Shown here: piece after piece, positions 47,597-57,623 of the stretch
Layout: every line of letters begins with the position of its first letter
Position numbering within the stretch: the stretch's first letter is position 1
Assembly: GCA_905234795.1 (NCBI GenBank)
Contig: CAJOIQ010000001.1
Location: 186,001-250,000 of the forward strand
Source of the DNA: an uncultured Bacteroidales bacterium
GTDB taxonomy: Bacteria; Bacteroidota; Bacteroidia; Bacteroidales; UBA932
Length of the DNA stretch: 64,000 nucleotides
Reading direction: 5' to 3'
Position numbers and translations under genes: made by a program
Notes under the pieces: model-generated
The model's database searches: none
What the model was told of the DNA's origin: nothing
Seen by the model: only the letters and a program-made list of their open reading frames with translations

Positions 47597-48087
47597 TGGG
47601 CTACGGTGGCGTTGAAGATATCCTCCACCAATTTATCTATGATGGTCTCGCAAAGCGTGCCTTCCACGGCGTCCAGGGACAGGGTGGCGTCGAAGTCTTC
47701 ATAGGCGCTGAAGCTCTTGTTCACGTCGTCCTCGGGGTATTTGCGGTTGGTGAATTCCACTTTCACGGTAACGGTGAGGCGGTTCTGGGCAGCCTGTTCG
47801 TCGGCGGTGACGGCCGTGGCCTTTACGTCGTAGCCGGTTACCTCGCACACCAGCTCCAGGTCTCCGTCCACATCCACCTGCTCCAGGCGGGTGAGCTTGC
47901 GGAATTTGTCCTGAAGGGCCTCTGTGAGGTCGTTGGACAGGGACGGGTTCACGCGCAGGGCCTTGTACTCCACGTAAGGGATGGTGATGGTGTTTACATC
48001 GGCCTGGATGGAAGTGCCTGTGAAAGAATAGATTCCACAGGATACGGCCACCACGGCCAAAACCAGTATGCTTAGTGCGCGTTTCAT
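47590..48087 (-). CDS. lptE: LptE-like LPS-assembly lipoprotein
   Basis: SCGIYSFTGTSIQADVNTITIPYVE...LSNDLTEALQDKFRKLTRL; between sigma-54 activator and secG. Confidence 0.8.
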   Translation of the reverse strand: MKRALSILVLAVVAVSCGIYSFTGTSIQADVNTITIPYVEYKALRVNPSLSNDLTEALQDKFRKLTRLEQVDVDGDLELVCEVTGYDVKATAVTADEQAAQNRLTVTVKVEFTNRKYPEDDVNKSFSAYEDFDATLSLDAVEGTLCETIIDKLVEDIFNATVAQW

Positions 48088-49274
48088 TTGCGGCGGTATT
48101 CTGGCGGGAGTTTGCGGTACAGGGTGCGCTCGCTCATGCCCAGTTCTTCGGCGGCCTTTTTACGGTTGCCGTGATACTTTCCCAGGGCCTGGCGGATGAG
48201 GTCTTCCTCATTGCGCCGCACGCTCAGGGAATTTTCCCCGGCGGGTTCCGGAAATTCCTTCTGCTCCTGCCACTCGGCCTCCTCCTCGGCGGGGGCGGTG
48301 GAGACGGGAGCGGGCAGCTCCCGGCGGTCCAGGCGGGCCTTGAGGGCGTCCACCTCCTGCTTCAGGTCGAAGATGGCCTTGAAGATGGCCTGGCGTTCGT
48401 CGGCATTGAAAGCGGGACCGGCCGATTGCGCCTGGGGGCCTTCATAGAGCACGGGGATGGGGTCTCCCTCCTCCTTGGGCATGATGGGCAGCAGGTCCTG
48501 TGCGCTGAGTTCGATGCGCTGGAGGGTGGGGGTTACCTTGACGGACAGCTGGGCGGTGAGGCTTTGGGTGAAGCCCTGCAGCTGGCGGATATTGCCCGGC
48601 CAGCGGTACTGCTCCAGCAGGTGGATGGCGTCGGGCTTGAGGGAAATCTTGCACATGCCGTTTACCTCGGAGAAGTCCGAAGTAAACTTGCGGAACAGCA
48701 GGTAGATATCTCCTTTGCGTTCCCGCAGCGGCGGGATGCGGATCTGTGCGGCCGATAAACGGAAGTAAAGGTCCTCGCGGAATTTACCCCGCTTCACGGC
48801 CTCGTACAGATGGACGTTGGTGGCGGCCACCACGCGGACGTCGGTGTGTTCCACCTTGTTGGAACCCACCTTGCGGAATTCTCCGCTTTGCAGCACGCGC
48901 AGCAGCAGGGCCTGGGATTCCAGGGGAAGTTCGGCAATCTCGTCCAGGAAGAGCGTGCCGCCATCGGCCTCCTCAAAATAACCCTTGCGGGTTTCGATGG
49001 CTCCGGTGAAGGAACCTTTCACATGGCCGAAGAGCTCCGAGTTCACCAGTTCCTTGGGCAGGGCGCCGCAGTTGACCACGAAGAAATTCCCCTGTTTGCG
49101 GGGGCTGAACTGGTGGATGATACGGGCCACGTTCTCCTTACCCACGCCGCTCTCTCCCTGAATGAGGACGCTGAGACCGGTGGGCGCGAACTTCACCGCT
49201 GTCTCCAGGGCGTCGTTCAGCACGGGATCGTTGCCGATGATATCGTATTTGTTCTTTAAGGCTTGTAAGTCCAT
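48084..49274 (-). CDS. sigma-54-interacting transcriptional regulator (AAA+, HTH)
   Basis: GESGVGKENVARIIHQFS, ELFGHVKGSFTGAIE, RLRRWPGNIRQL-type motif, C-terminal Fis HTH GNRKKAAEELGMSERTLYRKL. Confidence 0.92.
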   Translation of the reverse strand: MDLQALKNKYDIIGNDPVLNDALETAVKFAPTGLSVLIQGESGVGKENVARIIHQFSPRKQGNFFVVNCGALPKELVNSELFGHVKGSFTGAIETRKGYFEEADGGTLFLDEIAELPLESQALLLRVLQSGEFRKVGSNKVEHTDVRVVAATNVHLYEAVKRGKFREDLYFRLSAAQIRIPPLRERKGDIYLLFRKFTSDFSEVNGMCKISLKPDAIHLLEQYRWPGNIRQLQGFTQSLTAQLSVKVTPTLQRIELSAQDLLPIMPKEEGDPIPVLYEGPQAQSAGPAFNADERQAIFKAIFDLKQEVDALKARLDRRELPAPVSTAPAEEEAEWQEQKEFPEPAGENSLSVRRNEEDLIRQALGKYHGNRKKAAEELGMSERTLYRKLPPEYRRK

Positions 49275-49301
49275 GGTCGTGCAAATTTACGAAAAAATAT
49301 G

Positions 49302-49309
49302 TATATTTG
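49302..49309 (+). promoter_or_regulatory. putative -7 box (TATATTTG)
   Basis: TAnnTTTG 33 nt before ATG 49343. Confidence 0.45.
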
Positions 49310-49342
49310 TAGTTGCAGTAAAATATAACACTTCTATACTAT

Positions 49343-50980
49343 ATGAAAAAAACACTCGTGTACCTGGCTGCAGCGGTTATGACCATTGCCTGCGCCTCTC
49401 CGGAAAAAATGGCCAAGATGTCAGAGAATGTGAAGGCCGAATGCACCCCTTCCATCCTGGAGGCTGTCGCCGGCACCATCGATGCCACTGTCAGCGTAAC
49501 CTATCCCAAAGATTACTTCAATCCCAACGTGGTGATGGAAGTGACTCCCGTGATTGTCTATGAAGGTGGAGAAGCCTCCATGAAACCCTTCAAGTATCAG
49601 GGAGAAGATGTGAGGAACAATTACAAAGTGGTGTCCAAGGACGGCCAGAAAGTGACCGAGAAAGTGCACTTCGACTATGTGGAAGGCATGGAGAAGTGCT
49701 ATCTGGAACTGCGCGGGAAAGTGATTGCCGGCAACAAGACCATCACCTTGCCCACCCTCAAGGTAGCCGACGGAGCCAACACCACCTACATGCTGGTGAA
49801 GCGCACCGGAGACCTGGCCTACAAACAGGACAACTACAAGGAAATCATCTCTACCAGCACGGAAGGACAAATCAAGTATCTGGTGAACAGCGCCGATGTG
49901 CGTAACTCGGAGCTTCAGGGCAAGTCCGTGAAGGAATTCCTGGCTTTCCTGGAGGAGGCCTCCAAGGATGAGCACGCCACCGTTACCAGCACCGAGATTG
50001 TGGCCTACGCTTCCCCGGAAGGTTCCGAGAGCCTGAACAACAACCTCTCCGGAGACCGTTCGGCCAGCGCCAACAAGGCCTGGAAGCAGGTGACCAAGGG
50101 CATCGACACCGTGGATCCCACCGTGCGCAGCGTAGGTGAGGACTGGGAAGGCTTCCAGCAGCTGGTCCAGGAAAGCAACCTGGAGGACAAGCACCTCATC
50201 CTTCGCGTACTGTCCATGTACAGTGACCCCGCCGTGCGTGAGAACGAAATCCGCAATATGTCCCAGGTGTTCACCGCCCTCAAAGGCGAAGTGCTCCCGG
50301 AACTGCGCCGCGCCCGCCTGATTGCCAACGTGCAAAAGAAGAACTACTCCAACGAGGAACTGGTGGTGCTGCTTTCCAACAATGAGTCCGTCCTGGACGA
50401 GGAAGCTCTCCTGCGTGTGGCTTCCGTGGTCAAGGACGAGGCCCAGAAGGAAGACATCTATCAGAAAGCCATCGAGCGTTTCGGCAGCGACCGCGCCCTG
50501 TACAACCTGGCCGTCCTCTATCTGAGCCAGGGCAAGGACGCCAAGGCCGAGGCCGGTCTGAACGAGGTAAAGAGCAGTGACGCCGACGTCCTCAACGCGC
50601 AGGGCGTGCTGGCTCTCCACAAGGACGACCTCAAGACCGCCGAGGATTGCTTCCGCAAGTCCGGAACTCCGGAAGCCAAGTCCAACCTGGGCATTGTGCT
50701 CATCCTCACCGGCCAGTATGAAGAGGCCGCAAAGGTGCTGGAAACTCCCCTGGGCTGCTGCCACAACAGCGTACTGGCCTGCATCCTCACGGACCAGCTG
50801 GACAAAGGTCTCAAGACCGCCCACTGCGGAGATCCCAAGGTTTGGTACCTCAAGGCCATCATCGCCGCCCGTCAGGGCAAGGCCGACGACGTGAAGAAGA
50901 ACCTGGAAAAGGCCTTCAGGAAACCCGAACTCAAGGAGCGTGCCGCCCGTGACATCGAATTCGCGGGTTACGAGTTCTAA
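49343..50980 (+). CDS. TPR-containing outer-membrane-associated lipoprotein
   Basis: Lipobox TIACAS; central OmpA-like ASPEGSESLNNNLSGDRSASANKAW; C-terminal TPRs. Confidence 0.75.
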   Translation: MKKTLVYLAAAVMTIACASPEKMAKMSENVKAECTPSILEAVAGTIDATVSVTYPKDYFNPNVVMEVTPVIVYEGGEASMKPFKYQGEDVRNNYKVVSKDGQKVTEKVHFDYVEGMEKCYLELRGKVIAGNKTITLPTLKVADGANTTYMLVKRTGDLAYKQDNYKEIISTSTEGQIKYLVNSADVRNSELQGKSVKEFLAFLEEASKDEHATVTSTEIVAYASPEGSESLNNNLSGDRSASANKAWKQVTKGIDTVDPTVRSVGEDWEGFQQLVQESNLEDKHLILRVLSMYSDPAVRENEIRNMSQVFTALKGEVLPELRRARLIANVQKKNYSNEELVVLLSNNESVLDEEALLRVASVVKDEAQKEDIYQKAIERFGSDRALYNLAVLYLSQGKDAKAEAGLNEVKSSDADVLNAQGVLALHKDDLKTAEDCFRKSGTPEAKSNLGIVLILTGQYEEAAKVLETPLGCCHNSVLACILTDQLDKGLKTAHCGDPKVWYLKAIIAARQGKADDVKKNLEKAFRKPELKERAARDIEFAGYEF

Positions 50981-50992
50981 AACAGGAATGCC

Positions 50993-51781
50993 GTGAAAAC
51001 GGAAGTATTGCTGGACATCATCTTCTGTGCAGTCCTGCTGCCGGGGATGATGTTCCTTTTCCCTATCGGAGAATGGTTCATGTGGCAGCCGGGCTATGTG
51101 CTGCTGTACATGCTGTGGCTCTATGGCATGTGGGCGATGGGACGACTGGTCCTGGGACCCATGCTGTTGGAAAGGGGAGGAGGAAGCAAGGTTACCGCAG
51201 CGGGTGTGCTGTTCCTTATGGTGGCAGTGACCTTCCTGATGACCCTTACTCCGGTGAACTTCCCCAACAATACTCCCGGCCGTGTGGGAGAGATGCTTCC
51301 GCATGCCAGGGCCATGTGGGTGATGTTCGTGTTTGTGAACACCTATGCCATCGCCGCCGGTGTCCTGGGTGGTCGCATCCGCTCCCTCAATACCGTAAAT
51401 GCCGCGCATAAGGCCCATGCCGAAGCCCGCAACGCTTTGGAAAAGAAGCGCCTGGAGGCCGAGGAAGTGTCCGGAGAAGAAATCCAGGTAAAGGCCGGAT
51501 ACAAACTCCTCCACCTGCCGCTGTCGGCCATCCAGTATATTGAGGGACGCAACAATTACGCCTGTTTCCACCTGGACCACCGGGACGATGTAGTGTCCCA
51601 GATTTCCCTCAAAAGCGTGATGGACATGCTTCCGGAGGGGAAATATGTCCGCATCCACCGCTCCTACATCGTGCCGGTGTGGAGAATAGCCCAAAGGACC
51701 AGCGCCGAGGTAAGGCTGATGGGTGTGAAGGACGCACTGCCCATCGGCCGCGCATACAAAGACAGCTTGAAGAATGAGTAA
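50993..51781 (+). CDS. membrane-anchored LytTR-family DNA-binding regulator (GTG start)
   Basis: Four TM helices then coiled coil and LytTR: IQYIEGRNNYACFHLDH...KSVMDMLPEGKYVRIHRSYIVPV. Confidence 0.85.
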   Translation: MKTEVLLDIIFCAVLLPGMMFLFPIGEWFMWQPGYVLLYMLWLYGMWAMGRLVLGPMLLERGGGSKVTAAGVLFLMVAVTFLMTLTPVNFPNNTPGRVGEMLPHARAMWVMFVFVNTYAIAAGVLGGRIRSLNTVNAAHKAHAEARNALEKKRLEAEEVSGEEIQVKAGYKLLHLPLSAIQYIEGRNNYACFHLDHRDDVVSQISLKSVMDMLPEGKYVRIHRSYIVPVWRIAQRTSAEVRLMGVKDALPIGRAYKDSLKNE

Positions 51782-53087
51782 ACAGAAAGACTTTTACGCA
51801 ACCCGTTCCACGGCCTGGTGGAAGGTGGCCATCGCCATGATCGGTTCCTGCCTGTCCGGGGTTACCTTCGTGTCGGTTCCGGGAATGGTGGGATCCGTGG
51901 GATTCGGATACCTGCAAATGTGCATCGGCTTTTTCCTGGGTTACCTGGTCATTGCCTTTGTGCTCACCCCCCTGTACTTCCGGCTCAACGTGGTGTCCGT
52001 GTACGAATATCTGGAAAAACGCTTCGGAGCGGCTTCCCATAAGACGGGGGCGTGGTTTTTCTTTGTGTCCAAGATGCTGGGCGCGTCCGTTCGCCTGTTC
52101 CTGATGATCGCCACCCTGCAACTGCTGGTGGCCGGCCCCCTGGGCATTCCCTTCTGGGTAACCACCCTGGTGGTGGTACTGCTGGAATGGCTGTACACGG
52201 TACGCGGCGGCGTCAAGGCGGTCATCGGCCTGGACATCTTCAAGACAGTGTGCATGCTGGTGGCCGTGGTCCTGTGCCTGGTGCTCATCGGCCGGGAAGT
52301 GGGCAAACCCGACACTTCCATGATGCGTGTGTTCTATTTTGACGATGTCAACCATCCGCAATTCTTTTGGAAACAGTTATTGGGAGGTCTTTTCACCGTG
52401 GTGGCCTGCACCGGGCTGGACCAGGACATGATGCAGCGCACCCTGGCCTGCAAGAATGTGAAGGATTCCCAGAAGAACCTGATAGTAAGTGTTATCCTGC
52501 AGATAGTGGTCATTTCGCTGTTCCTGTTCCTGGGCGTGTACCTGTATCAGTTTGCCGGCCTGCACGGCCTGGAGGCCAAGGGAGACGCCCTGTTCCCGGC
52601 GGTCACCTGGAGCGGCCTGCTGCCGGCTTCCGGCCTGGTGGCGGGGCTCTTCATCGTGGGGCTGCTCATGGCGGGGTTCCCGGCCGGAGGAAGTGCCCTT
52701 ACAGCCCTTACCACCTCCTTCACCATTGACATCCTGGGCGGCAAGGACGAAAAACGCACCTGGGTGCACACGGGAATGGCTGTCCTGATGGCCGTGAGCA
52801 TCATTGTGTTCAACGCCCTGAATTCCACCAGCGTCATTGACGCCGTGTACCGGCTGGCCAGCTATTCCTACGGCCCCATTCTGGGTCTGTTTGCCTTCGG
52901 CCTGTGCTGCAAGCGCAAGGTGCGGGACGGCTGGGTGCCCGTGGTGGCCATCCTGGCGCCCGTGCTGTGCCTGGTGTTGGATTTGAACTCCGTGGCGTGG
53001 TTCAACGGTTACCACTTCAGCTATGAAATATTGCCCATGAACGGCGTGTTCACCATGGCCGGTCTGTGGCTTATTTCCAAAAAGTAG
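51774..53087 (+). CDS. sodium:solute symporter (SSS family)
   Basis: Multi-TM; RLNVVSVYEYLEKRFG, YTVRGGVKAVIGLDIFKT, CTGLDQDMMQRTLACKN, SYSYGPILGLFAFGL. Confidence 0.92.
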   Translation: MSKQKDFYATRSTAWWKVAIAMIGSCLSGVTFVSVPGMVGSVGFGYLQMCIGFFLGYLVIAFVLTPLYFRLNVVSVYEYLEKRFGAASHKTGAWFFFVSKMLGASVRLFLMIATLQLLVAGPLGIPFWVTTLVVVLLEWLYTVRGGVKAVIGLDIFKTVCMLVAVVLCLVLIGREVGKPDTSMMRVFYFDDVNHPQFFWKQLLGGLFTVVACTGLDQDMMQRTLACKNVKDSQKNLIVSVILQIVVISLFLFLGVYLYQFAGLHGLEAKGDALFPAVTWSGLLPASGLVAGLFIVGLLMAGFPAGGSALTALTTSFTIDILGGKDEKRTWVHTGMAVLMAVSIIVFNALNSTSVIDAVYRLASYSYGPILGLFAFGLCCKRKVRDGWVPVVAILAPVLCLVLDLNSVAWFNGYHFSYEILPMNGVFTMAGLWLISKK

Positions 53088-53090
53088 CTT

Positions 53091-54260
53091 ATGCGCCTTG
53101 TTTACCTGACCGACTTTTCCGAACAGTTTCCCTACCGTCTGCTGCGGGGAATCTACCAATATGCCCAGGAGACCAAAGAACCGTGGACGGTGTGCCGTAT
53201 GCCCGCCTCCTTGCGGGATTTGGAGACATTTGACCGCTTCGTATCCTGGTGCAAGGAATGGAAGGCCGACGTCGTCATCGGCCAGTTTCCGCCCAAGGAC
53301 GACCTCGGGGAATTCCGTCGCAATGGCATCATCGTTTTTGCGCAGGACTTCATCGCCCCTTTCGTCGGCGTTCCCAACATTACCGCCGATTACAAAAAGA
53401 CCGGAGAGATGGCTGCCGAACGCTGTGTTGCGCGCGGTTTCCGCAACTTCGCCTTTTTCGGCAACAACGGCATGTGCTGGAGCGACGCCCGCCGGGACGG
53501 TTTTCGGGATTACCTGGTAGAGGCCGGTTATGGGGACCGCGTGTTCATTTACGACCGCCAGCGCATCTCCAACCTTTGGTATTACCGTCAGGACCTGCTG
53601 CGGGACTGGCTGCTGTCCCTGCCCAAGCCGGTGGGCGTTTTCTGCTGCGACGACAACCAGGCCGTCATCCTGGCCGAAGCCTGCAACGTGCTGGGTATCC
53701 AGATTCCCTATGAGGTGGCCATCCTGGGCGTGGACAACGATGAAATTCTGTGCAATATGGCCAATCCGCCCATCACCTCCATCGATGTGGATATCGAACG
53801 GGGCGGTTACGAAGTTGCCGCCATGACTGTCCAGATGAAACATGACCCCACGTATCTGGGCAACGACGTTGTGCTGCAGCCTTTACACATTGTCACGCGG
53901 GAGTCCTCCAACGTCATCACCACAAAGGACGTACAGGTACATCAGGCCCTCGCGTTCATCCATTCCAACCTGGATCACAAGATTGCGGTGACCGACGTTC
54001 TGGCGCAGGTTCCCATGAGCCGTCGCCTGTTGGAACAGCGTTTCCTCAAGGCCACCGGAAAAACCATTTACCAGTATATTTCGGAGCAACGTATAGACCT
54101 TTTTGCCCGTATGCTGCTGGACACCAAGGAGCCCATCGCCAATCTGGCCGCCCGTATGGACGAACCGGATCCCAAATCCCTGACCCGCCGCTTCAAGGAG
54201 TTGAAAGGCTGCACTCCTATGGAGTACAGGAAGCTAAATTTGCGCAAATCGAGCACTTAA
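53091..54260 (+). CDS. XylR-like regulator (LacI-type sensor plus AraC HTH)
   Basis: Periplasmic-binding-like domain (EVAILGVDNDEILCNMANPPITSIDVD) with C-terminal AraC HTH (SRRLLEQRFLKATGKTIYQYISEQRID..., RRFKELKGCTPMEYRK). Confidence 0.93.
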   Translation: MRLVYLTDFSEQFPYRLLRGIYQYAQETKEPWTVCRMPASLRDLETFDRFVSWCKEWKADVVIGQFPPKDDLGEFRRNGIIVFAQDFIAPFVGVPNITADYKKTGEMAAERCVARGFRNFAFFGNNGMCWSDARRDGFRDYLVEAGYGDRVFIYDRQRISNLWYYRQDLLRDWLLSLPKPVGVFCCDDNQAVILAEACNVLGIQIPYEVAILGVDNDEILCNMANPPITSIDVDIERGGYEVAAMTVQMKHDPTYLGNDVVLQPLHIVTRESSNVITTKDVQVHQALAFIHSNLDHKIAVTDVLAQVPMSRRLLEQRFLKATGKTIYQYISEQRIDLFARMLLDTKEPIANLAARMDEPDPKSLTRRFKELKGCTPMEYRKLNLRKSST

Positions 54261-54297
54261 TTTCGCAAAACGTCACTTTTCCGCCTCAGTTGTCATC

Positions 54298-54305
54298 TAA
54301 CTTTG
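54298..54305 (+). promoter_or_regulatory. putative -7 box (TAACTTTG) for ROK-led operon
   Basis: TAnnTTTG 21 nt before ATG 54327. Confidence 0.5.
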
Positions 54306-54326
54306 TGTTACTAACCGCTTAATCTG

Positions 54327-55151
54327 ATGACACTAGGTATCGACATCGGTGGAACAACCATCAACCTGGGGCTCATTGATGGAGACCGTCTGCTCAAAAA
54401 AGTACAGGTTCCGTCCTTCCCCAAAACAGCAACGCAAGAGGACACCCTCATCTATTTGGGAGACCAGATAGAAAACTTCCTGGTACCCGGTATCCAGAAA
54501 ATCGGTATCGGCGTACCTTCCCTTACAGACCCCGTGAAGGGCATCGTGTACAACGCCGCAAACATCCCGTCCTGGGATGTGGTTCCCCTCAAGGACACCA
54601 TGGAGGCCCGCTTCGACATTCCCGTTTACGTGAACAACGACGCCAACTGCTATGCGCTGGGCGCTGCCGTAAAGGTGGGTGAGGGCCCTTCTACCGTGGT
54701 TACCGTCACCCTGGGCACCGGCACCGGCGTGGGTATCGTCATTGACGGCAAGCTCTTTTCCGGCACGCACTGCGGCGCGGGAGAGATCGGCGCCATCCCC
54801 TATGAGGGAACGGACTACGAATCCTTCTGCTCCAAGAAGTACTTCACCACCCGCGGTCTGGATCCCCGCGCCCTTTCCAAGGCTGCGTCGGAGGCCGATG
54901 AAACCGCGCTGGCCCATTTCCGTGACTTTGGTCGCCACATGGGCACCTTCCTCTCTGTGGTGATGTATGCCTACGACGCCGACGTCATCGTACTGGGCGG
55001 CGGCATCGCCCATACCTTCCCGCACTTCCAGGAAGCCATGTGGGAGGCCCTCCGCTGCAGTTATCCATACCAGAACGCTCTGGACAACCTGAAAATCATC
55101 GCCATGCCCGACGAAGACACCGCACTGGTGGGCGCGGCCTCATTAACATAA
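54327..55151 (+). CDS. ROK-family sugar kinase
   Basis: MTLGIDIGGTTINLGLIDGD, GIGVPSLTDPVKGIVYNAANIPSW, NDANCYALGAA, GAGEIGAIPYEG. Confidence 0.92.
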   Translation: MTLGIDIGGTTINLGLIDGDRLLKKVQVPSFPKTATQEDTLIYLGDQIENFLVPGIQKIGIGVPSLTDPVKGIVYNAANIPSWDVVPLKDTMEARFDIPVYVNNDANCYALGAAVKVGEGPSTVVTVTLGTGTGVGIVIDGKLFSGTHCGAGEIGAIPYEGTDYESFCSKKYFTTRGLDPRALSKAASEADETALAHFRDFGRHMGTFLSVVMYAYDADVIVLGGGIAHTFPHFQEAMWEALRCSYPYQNALDNLKIIAMPDEDTALVGAASLT

Positions 55152-55157
55152 TACATC

Positions 55158-57623
55158 ATGAAAAGAATTGCCCTTTTTGCATTAGTGATTCTGACAAGCT
55201 TCACCGCCATGGCGGGCCCGCTCACCAACTGGACGCTGCAGCGCCAGGGCCAGAAACAGACTTTCAAGGCCCAGGTTCCCTGCACCGTGGCCGGTGTCCT
55301 CAATGAGGCCGGCGTCTTCGGCCAGGATGTCCTGGACCAGGACCGTTACAAGGCCATCGACAAGAGCATCTTCGATGAACCCTGGGTGTTCACCACCACT
55401 TTCAAGGCCCAGAGCGGCATGCGTCACGTGCTGCGCTTCGAGGGTCTGAACTATTATGCCGATATCGAGCTCAACGGCAAGCTCATCGCCTCCCGGGACA
55501 CCACCTTCGGCGCCTACAGCGTGCGTGAGTTCGACATCACCGCCCTGGCCAAGGCCAAGAATACCCTTAAGGTTACCCTGCGCCGCGCCCACGAGGGAGA
55601 CCTCAACGCCGGTTATGTGGACTGGAACCCCCGTCCCGTGGACGAGAGCATGGGCATCATCCGCCCCGTCACCCTCATCTCCACCCCCGATGTCCAGGTG
55701 CAGGACGTGTTTGTGAAGCCGCTGGTGAATCCCAAGGATTTCTCCAAGGCTGCCTTTGAGTCCTGGGTCACCCTGGTGAACCGCAGCAACAAGGCCGTGG
55801 AAGGCAACCTGGAGCTCAGCTATGAAGATGGCAACTTCTCCCTTCCCGTATCCCTGGAAGCCGGAGAAACCCGTCAGGTTTGCGTCACGGAGAAAGTGGA
55901 GAACCCCCGCATCTGGTGGACAGCCGAACTGGGCAAGCCCGAACTCTATCACCTGAATGTAGCCTTCTGTAAAGGCAAGAAGGTTTCCCATAGCGCGGCC
56001 GTCACCTTCGGCCTTCGCAGTATCGAGAGCGAAATCACCCCCTTCGGCCACCGCCAGTTCATCCTGAACGGCAAGAAGGTGCTGGTGAAGGGCGCCGGCT
56101 GGACCGACGACATCTTCATGCAGGACACGCCCGAGAGCATCGAGGCTCAGGTGAAGATGGTGGCCGATATGGGCCTCAACTGCATCCGCTTCGAGAATAT
56201 CTGGGGCAAGGACCACACCGTTTATGACCTTTGCGACCAATACGGTCTCATGGCCATGGTGGGCTTCAGCTGCCAGTGGGAATGGGAAAACTACTGCGGC
56301 CTTCCCGAGTACAAGAGCTACGGCTGCATCAACGATCCCGCCTCCGAGGCCGTGGCCGTGCGGTATTTCCACGACCAAGTGGTGTGGCTGCGCAACCATC
56401 CCTGCGTCATCGGCTGGCTCACCGGAAGCGACCGCATCCCTAATCCCCGTTTGGAGAAAGAGTATCTCACTATCTATGAAAAACTTGACTATCGCCCCTA
56501 TGTGTGCTCGGCATCGGGGCTCCGCAGCCTGGCCGGTCCTTCCGGCATGAAGATGGCCGGCCCCTACGAGTACGTGGGACCGGACTACTGGTGGATTGAC
56601 AACCGCAGTGGCGGCAACTACGGTTTCAACACGGAAACCGGCCCGGGGCTGCAGATTCCTCAACTGGAATCCGTAAAACGGCTGGTGGGAGAGAAAGACC
56701 TCTGGCCCATCGGCCCCAACTGGGCCTACCATTGCACGGCATCCAGCTCTGTGATGAACAACACCAGCTTCCTGGAAAACGCCATGAAGCACATGTACGG
56801 CCATATCGAAGGTCTGGACGACTTCATGCGCAAGGCGCACGCCATGGACTATGACGCCACGCGCTCCATGTTCGAGGCCTTCCGCGCCAACGTTCCGGTG
56901 GCCACCGGTATTGTCCAGTGGATGCTCAACAGCGCCTGGCCTTCCCTGTACTGGCAGCTGTACGACTGGTACGGCATTCCCACCGCCGGTTACTATGGCG
57001 TGAAAGCCGCCAACGCCCCCATCCAGGCCGTTTACAACTATGCCAGCGGCAGCGTGTGGGTGGTGAACGACACCGCCGCCGCGGCCGACTGCCAGGTACA
57101 CATCCGCCTGTACGACAAACGCGGCAAACTGTTGCGGGACCGTAAAGTGAACATCCTGTCCCGTCCCCGGGATCCCTGGAAGGTGGACAGCGGCATCGAA
57201 GGCCCCTGCTTCCTGGCCCTGGAAGTGACCGGCAAGGATTACCACGCTACCAACTTCTACTGCATTTCCGGAGAACTCAACCGCTACAAGTGGCACAGGG
57301 CCGACTGGTGGGGCATCCCCTTCGATGAATTTGCCAACATGCGCTTTGTGCGGGATCTTCCCAAGACCAGCCTGAACATGAAGGTGAAAGCCGTGGAGGG
57401 TGGTTATGATGTAACCCTGGAGAACAAGGGAGAGGTCATCGCCTACCAGAACATCCTCAAGGCCCTGGACGCCAACGGCCAGCTCATCCCCGGCACCTTC
57501 TGGTTCGACAATTTCTTCACCGTCCTTCCCGGAGAGTCCCGCACGGTGCGCTGCACCCTGCCTGCAGGCTGCGCCAATGCCGAAATCGGCTTCTCCGGCT
57601 GGAACGCTAAAATCGCCGAATAA
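55158..57623 (+). CDS. GH2 exo-beta-D-glucosaminidase-like
   Basis: Signal peptide; GH2 fold; WLTGSDRIPNP (Asp acid/base position as in CsxA-type enzymes) and NTETGPGLQIP (nucleophile Glu). Confidence 0.82.
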   Translation: MKRIALFALVILTSFTAMAGPLTNWTLQRQGQKQTFKAQVPCTVAGVLNEAGVFGQDVLDQDRYKAIDKSIFDEPWVFTTTFKAQSGMRHVLRFEGLNYYADIELNGKLIASRDTTFGAYSVREFDITALAKAKNTLKVTLRRAHEGDLNAGYVDWNPRPVDESMGIIRPVTLISTPDVQVQDVFVKPLVNPKDFSKAAFESWVTLVNRSNKAVEGNLELSYEDGNFSLPVSLEAGETRQVCVTEKVENPRIWWTAELGKPELYHLNVAFCKGKKVSHSAAVTFGLRSIESEITPFGHRQFILNGKKVLVKGAGWTDDIFMQDTPESIEAQVKMVADMGLNCIRFENIWGKDHTVYDLCDQYGLMAMVGFSCQWEWENYCGLPEYKSYGCINDPASEAVAVRYFHDQVVWLRNHPCVIGWLTGSDRIPNPRLEKEYLTIYEKLDYRPYVCSASGLRSLAGPSGMKMAGPYEYVGPDYWWIDNRSGGNYGFNTETGPGLQIPQLESVKRLVGEKDLWPIGPNWAYHCTASSSVMNNTSFLENAMKHMYGHIEGLDDFMRKAHAMDYDATRSMFEAFRANVPVATGIVQWMLNSAWPSLYWQLYDWYGIPTAGYYGVKAANAPIQAVYNYASGSVWVVNDTAAAADCQVHIRLYDKRGKLLRDRKVNILSRPRDPWKVDSGIEGPCFLALEVTGKDYHATNFYCISGELNRYKWHRADWWGIPFDEFANMRFVRDLPKTSLNMKVKAVEGGYDVTLENKGEVIAYQNILKALDANGQLIPGTFWFDNFFTVLPGESRTVRCTLPAGCANAEIGFSGWNAKIAE

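Noticed and set aside
49421-51694. 757-aa minus-strand ORF over TPR and LytTR genes
   Set aside because: Spans two genuine plus-strand genes and their gap; His/Gly/Val-rich shadow translation.
55182-57296. 704-aa minus-strand ORF antisense to GH2
   Set aside because: Shadow ORF of a clear GH2 gene.
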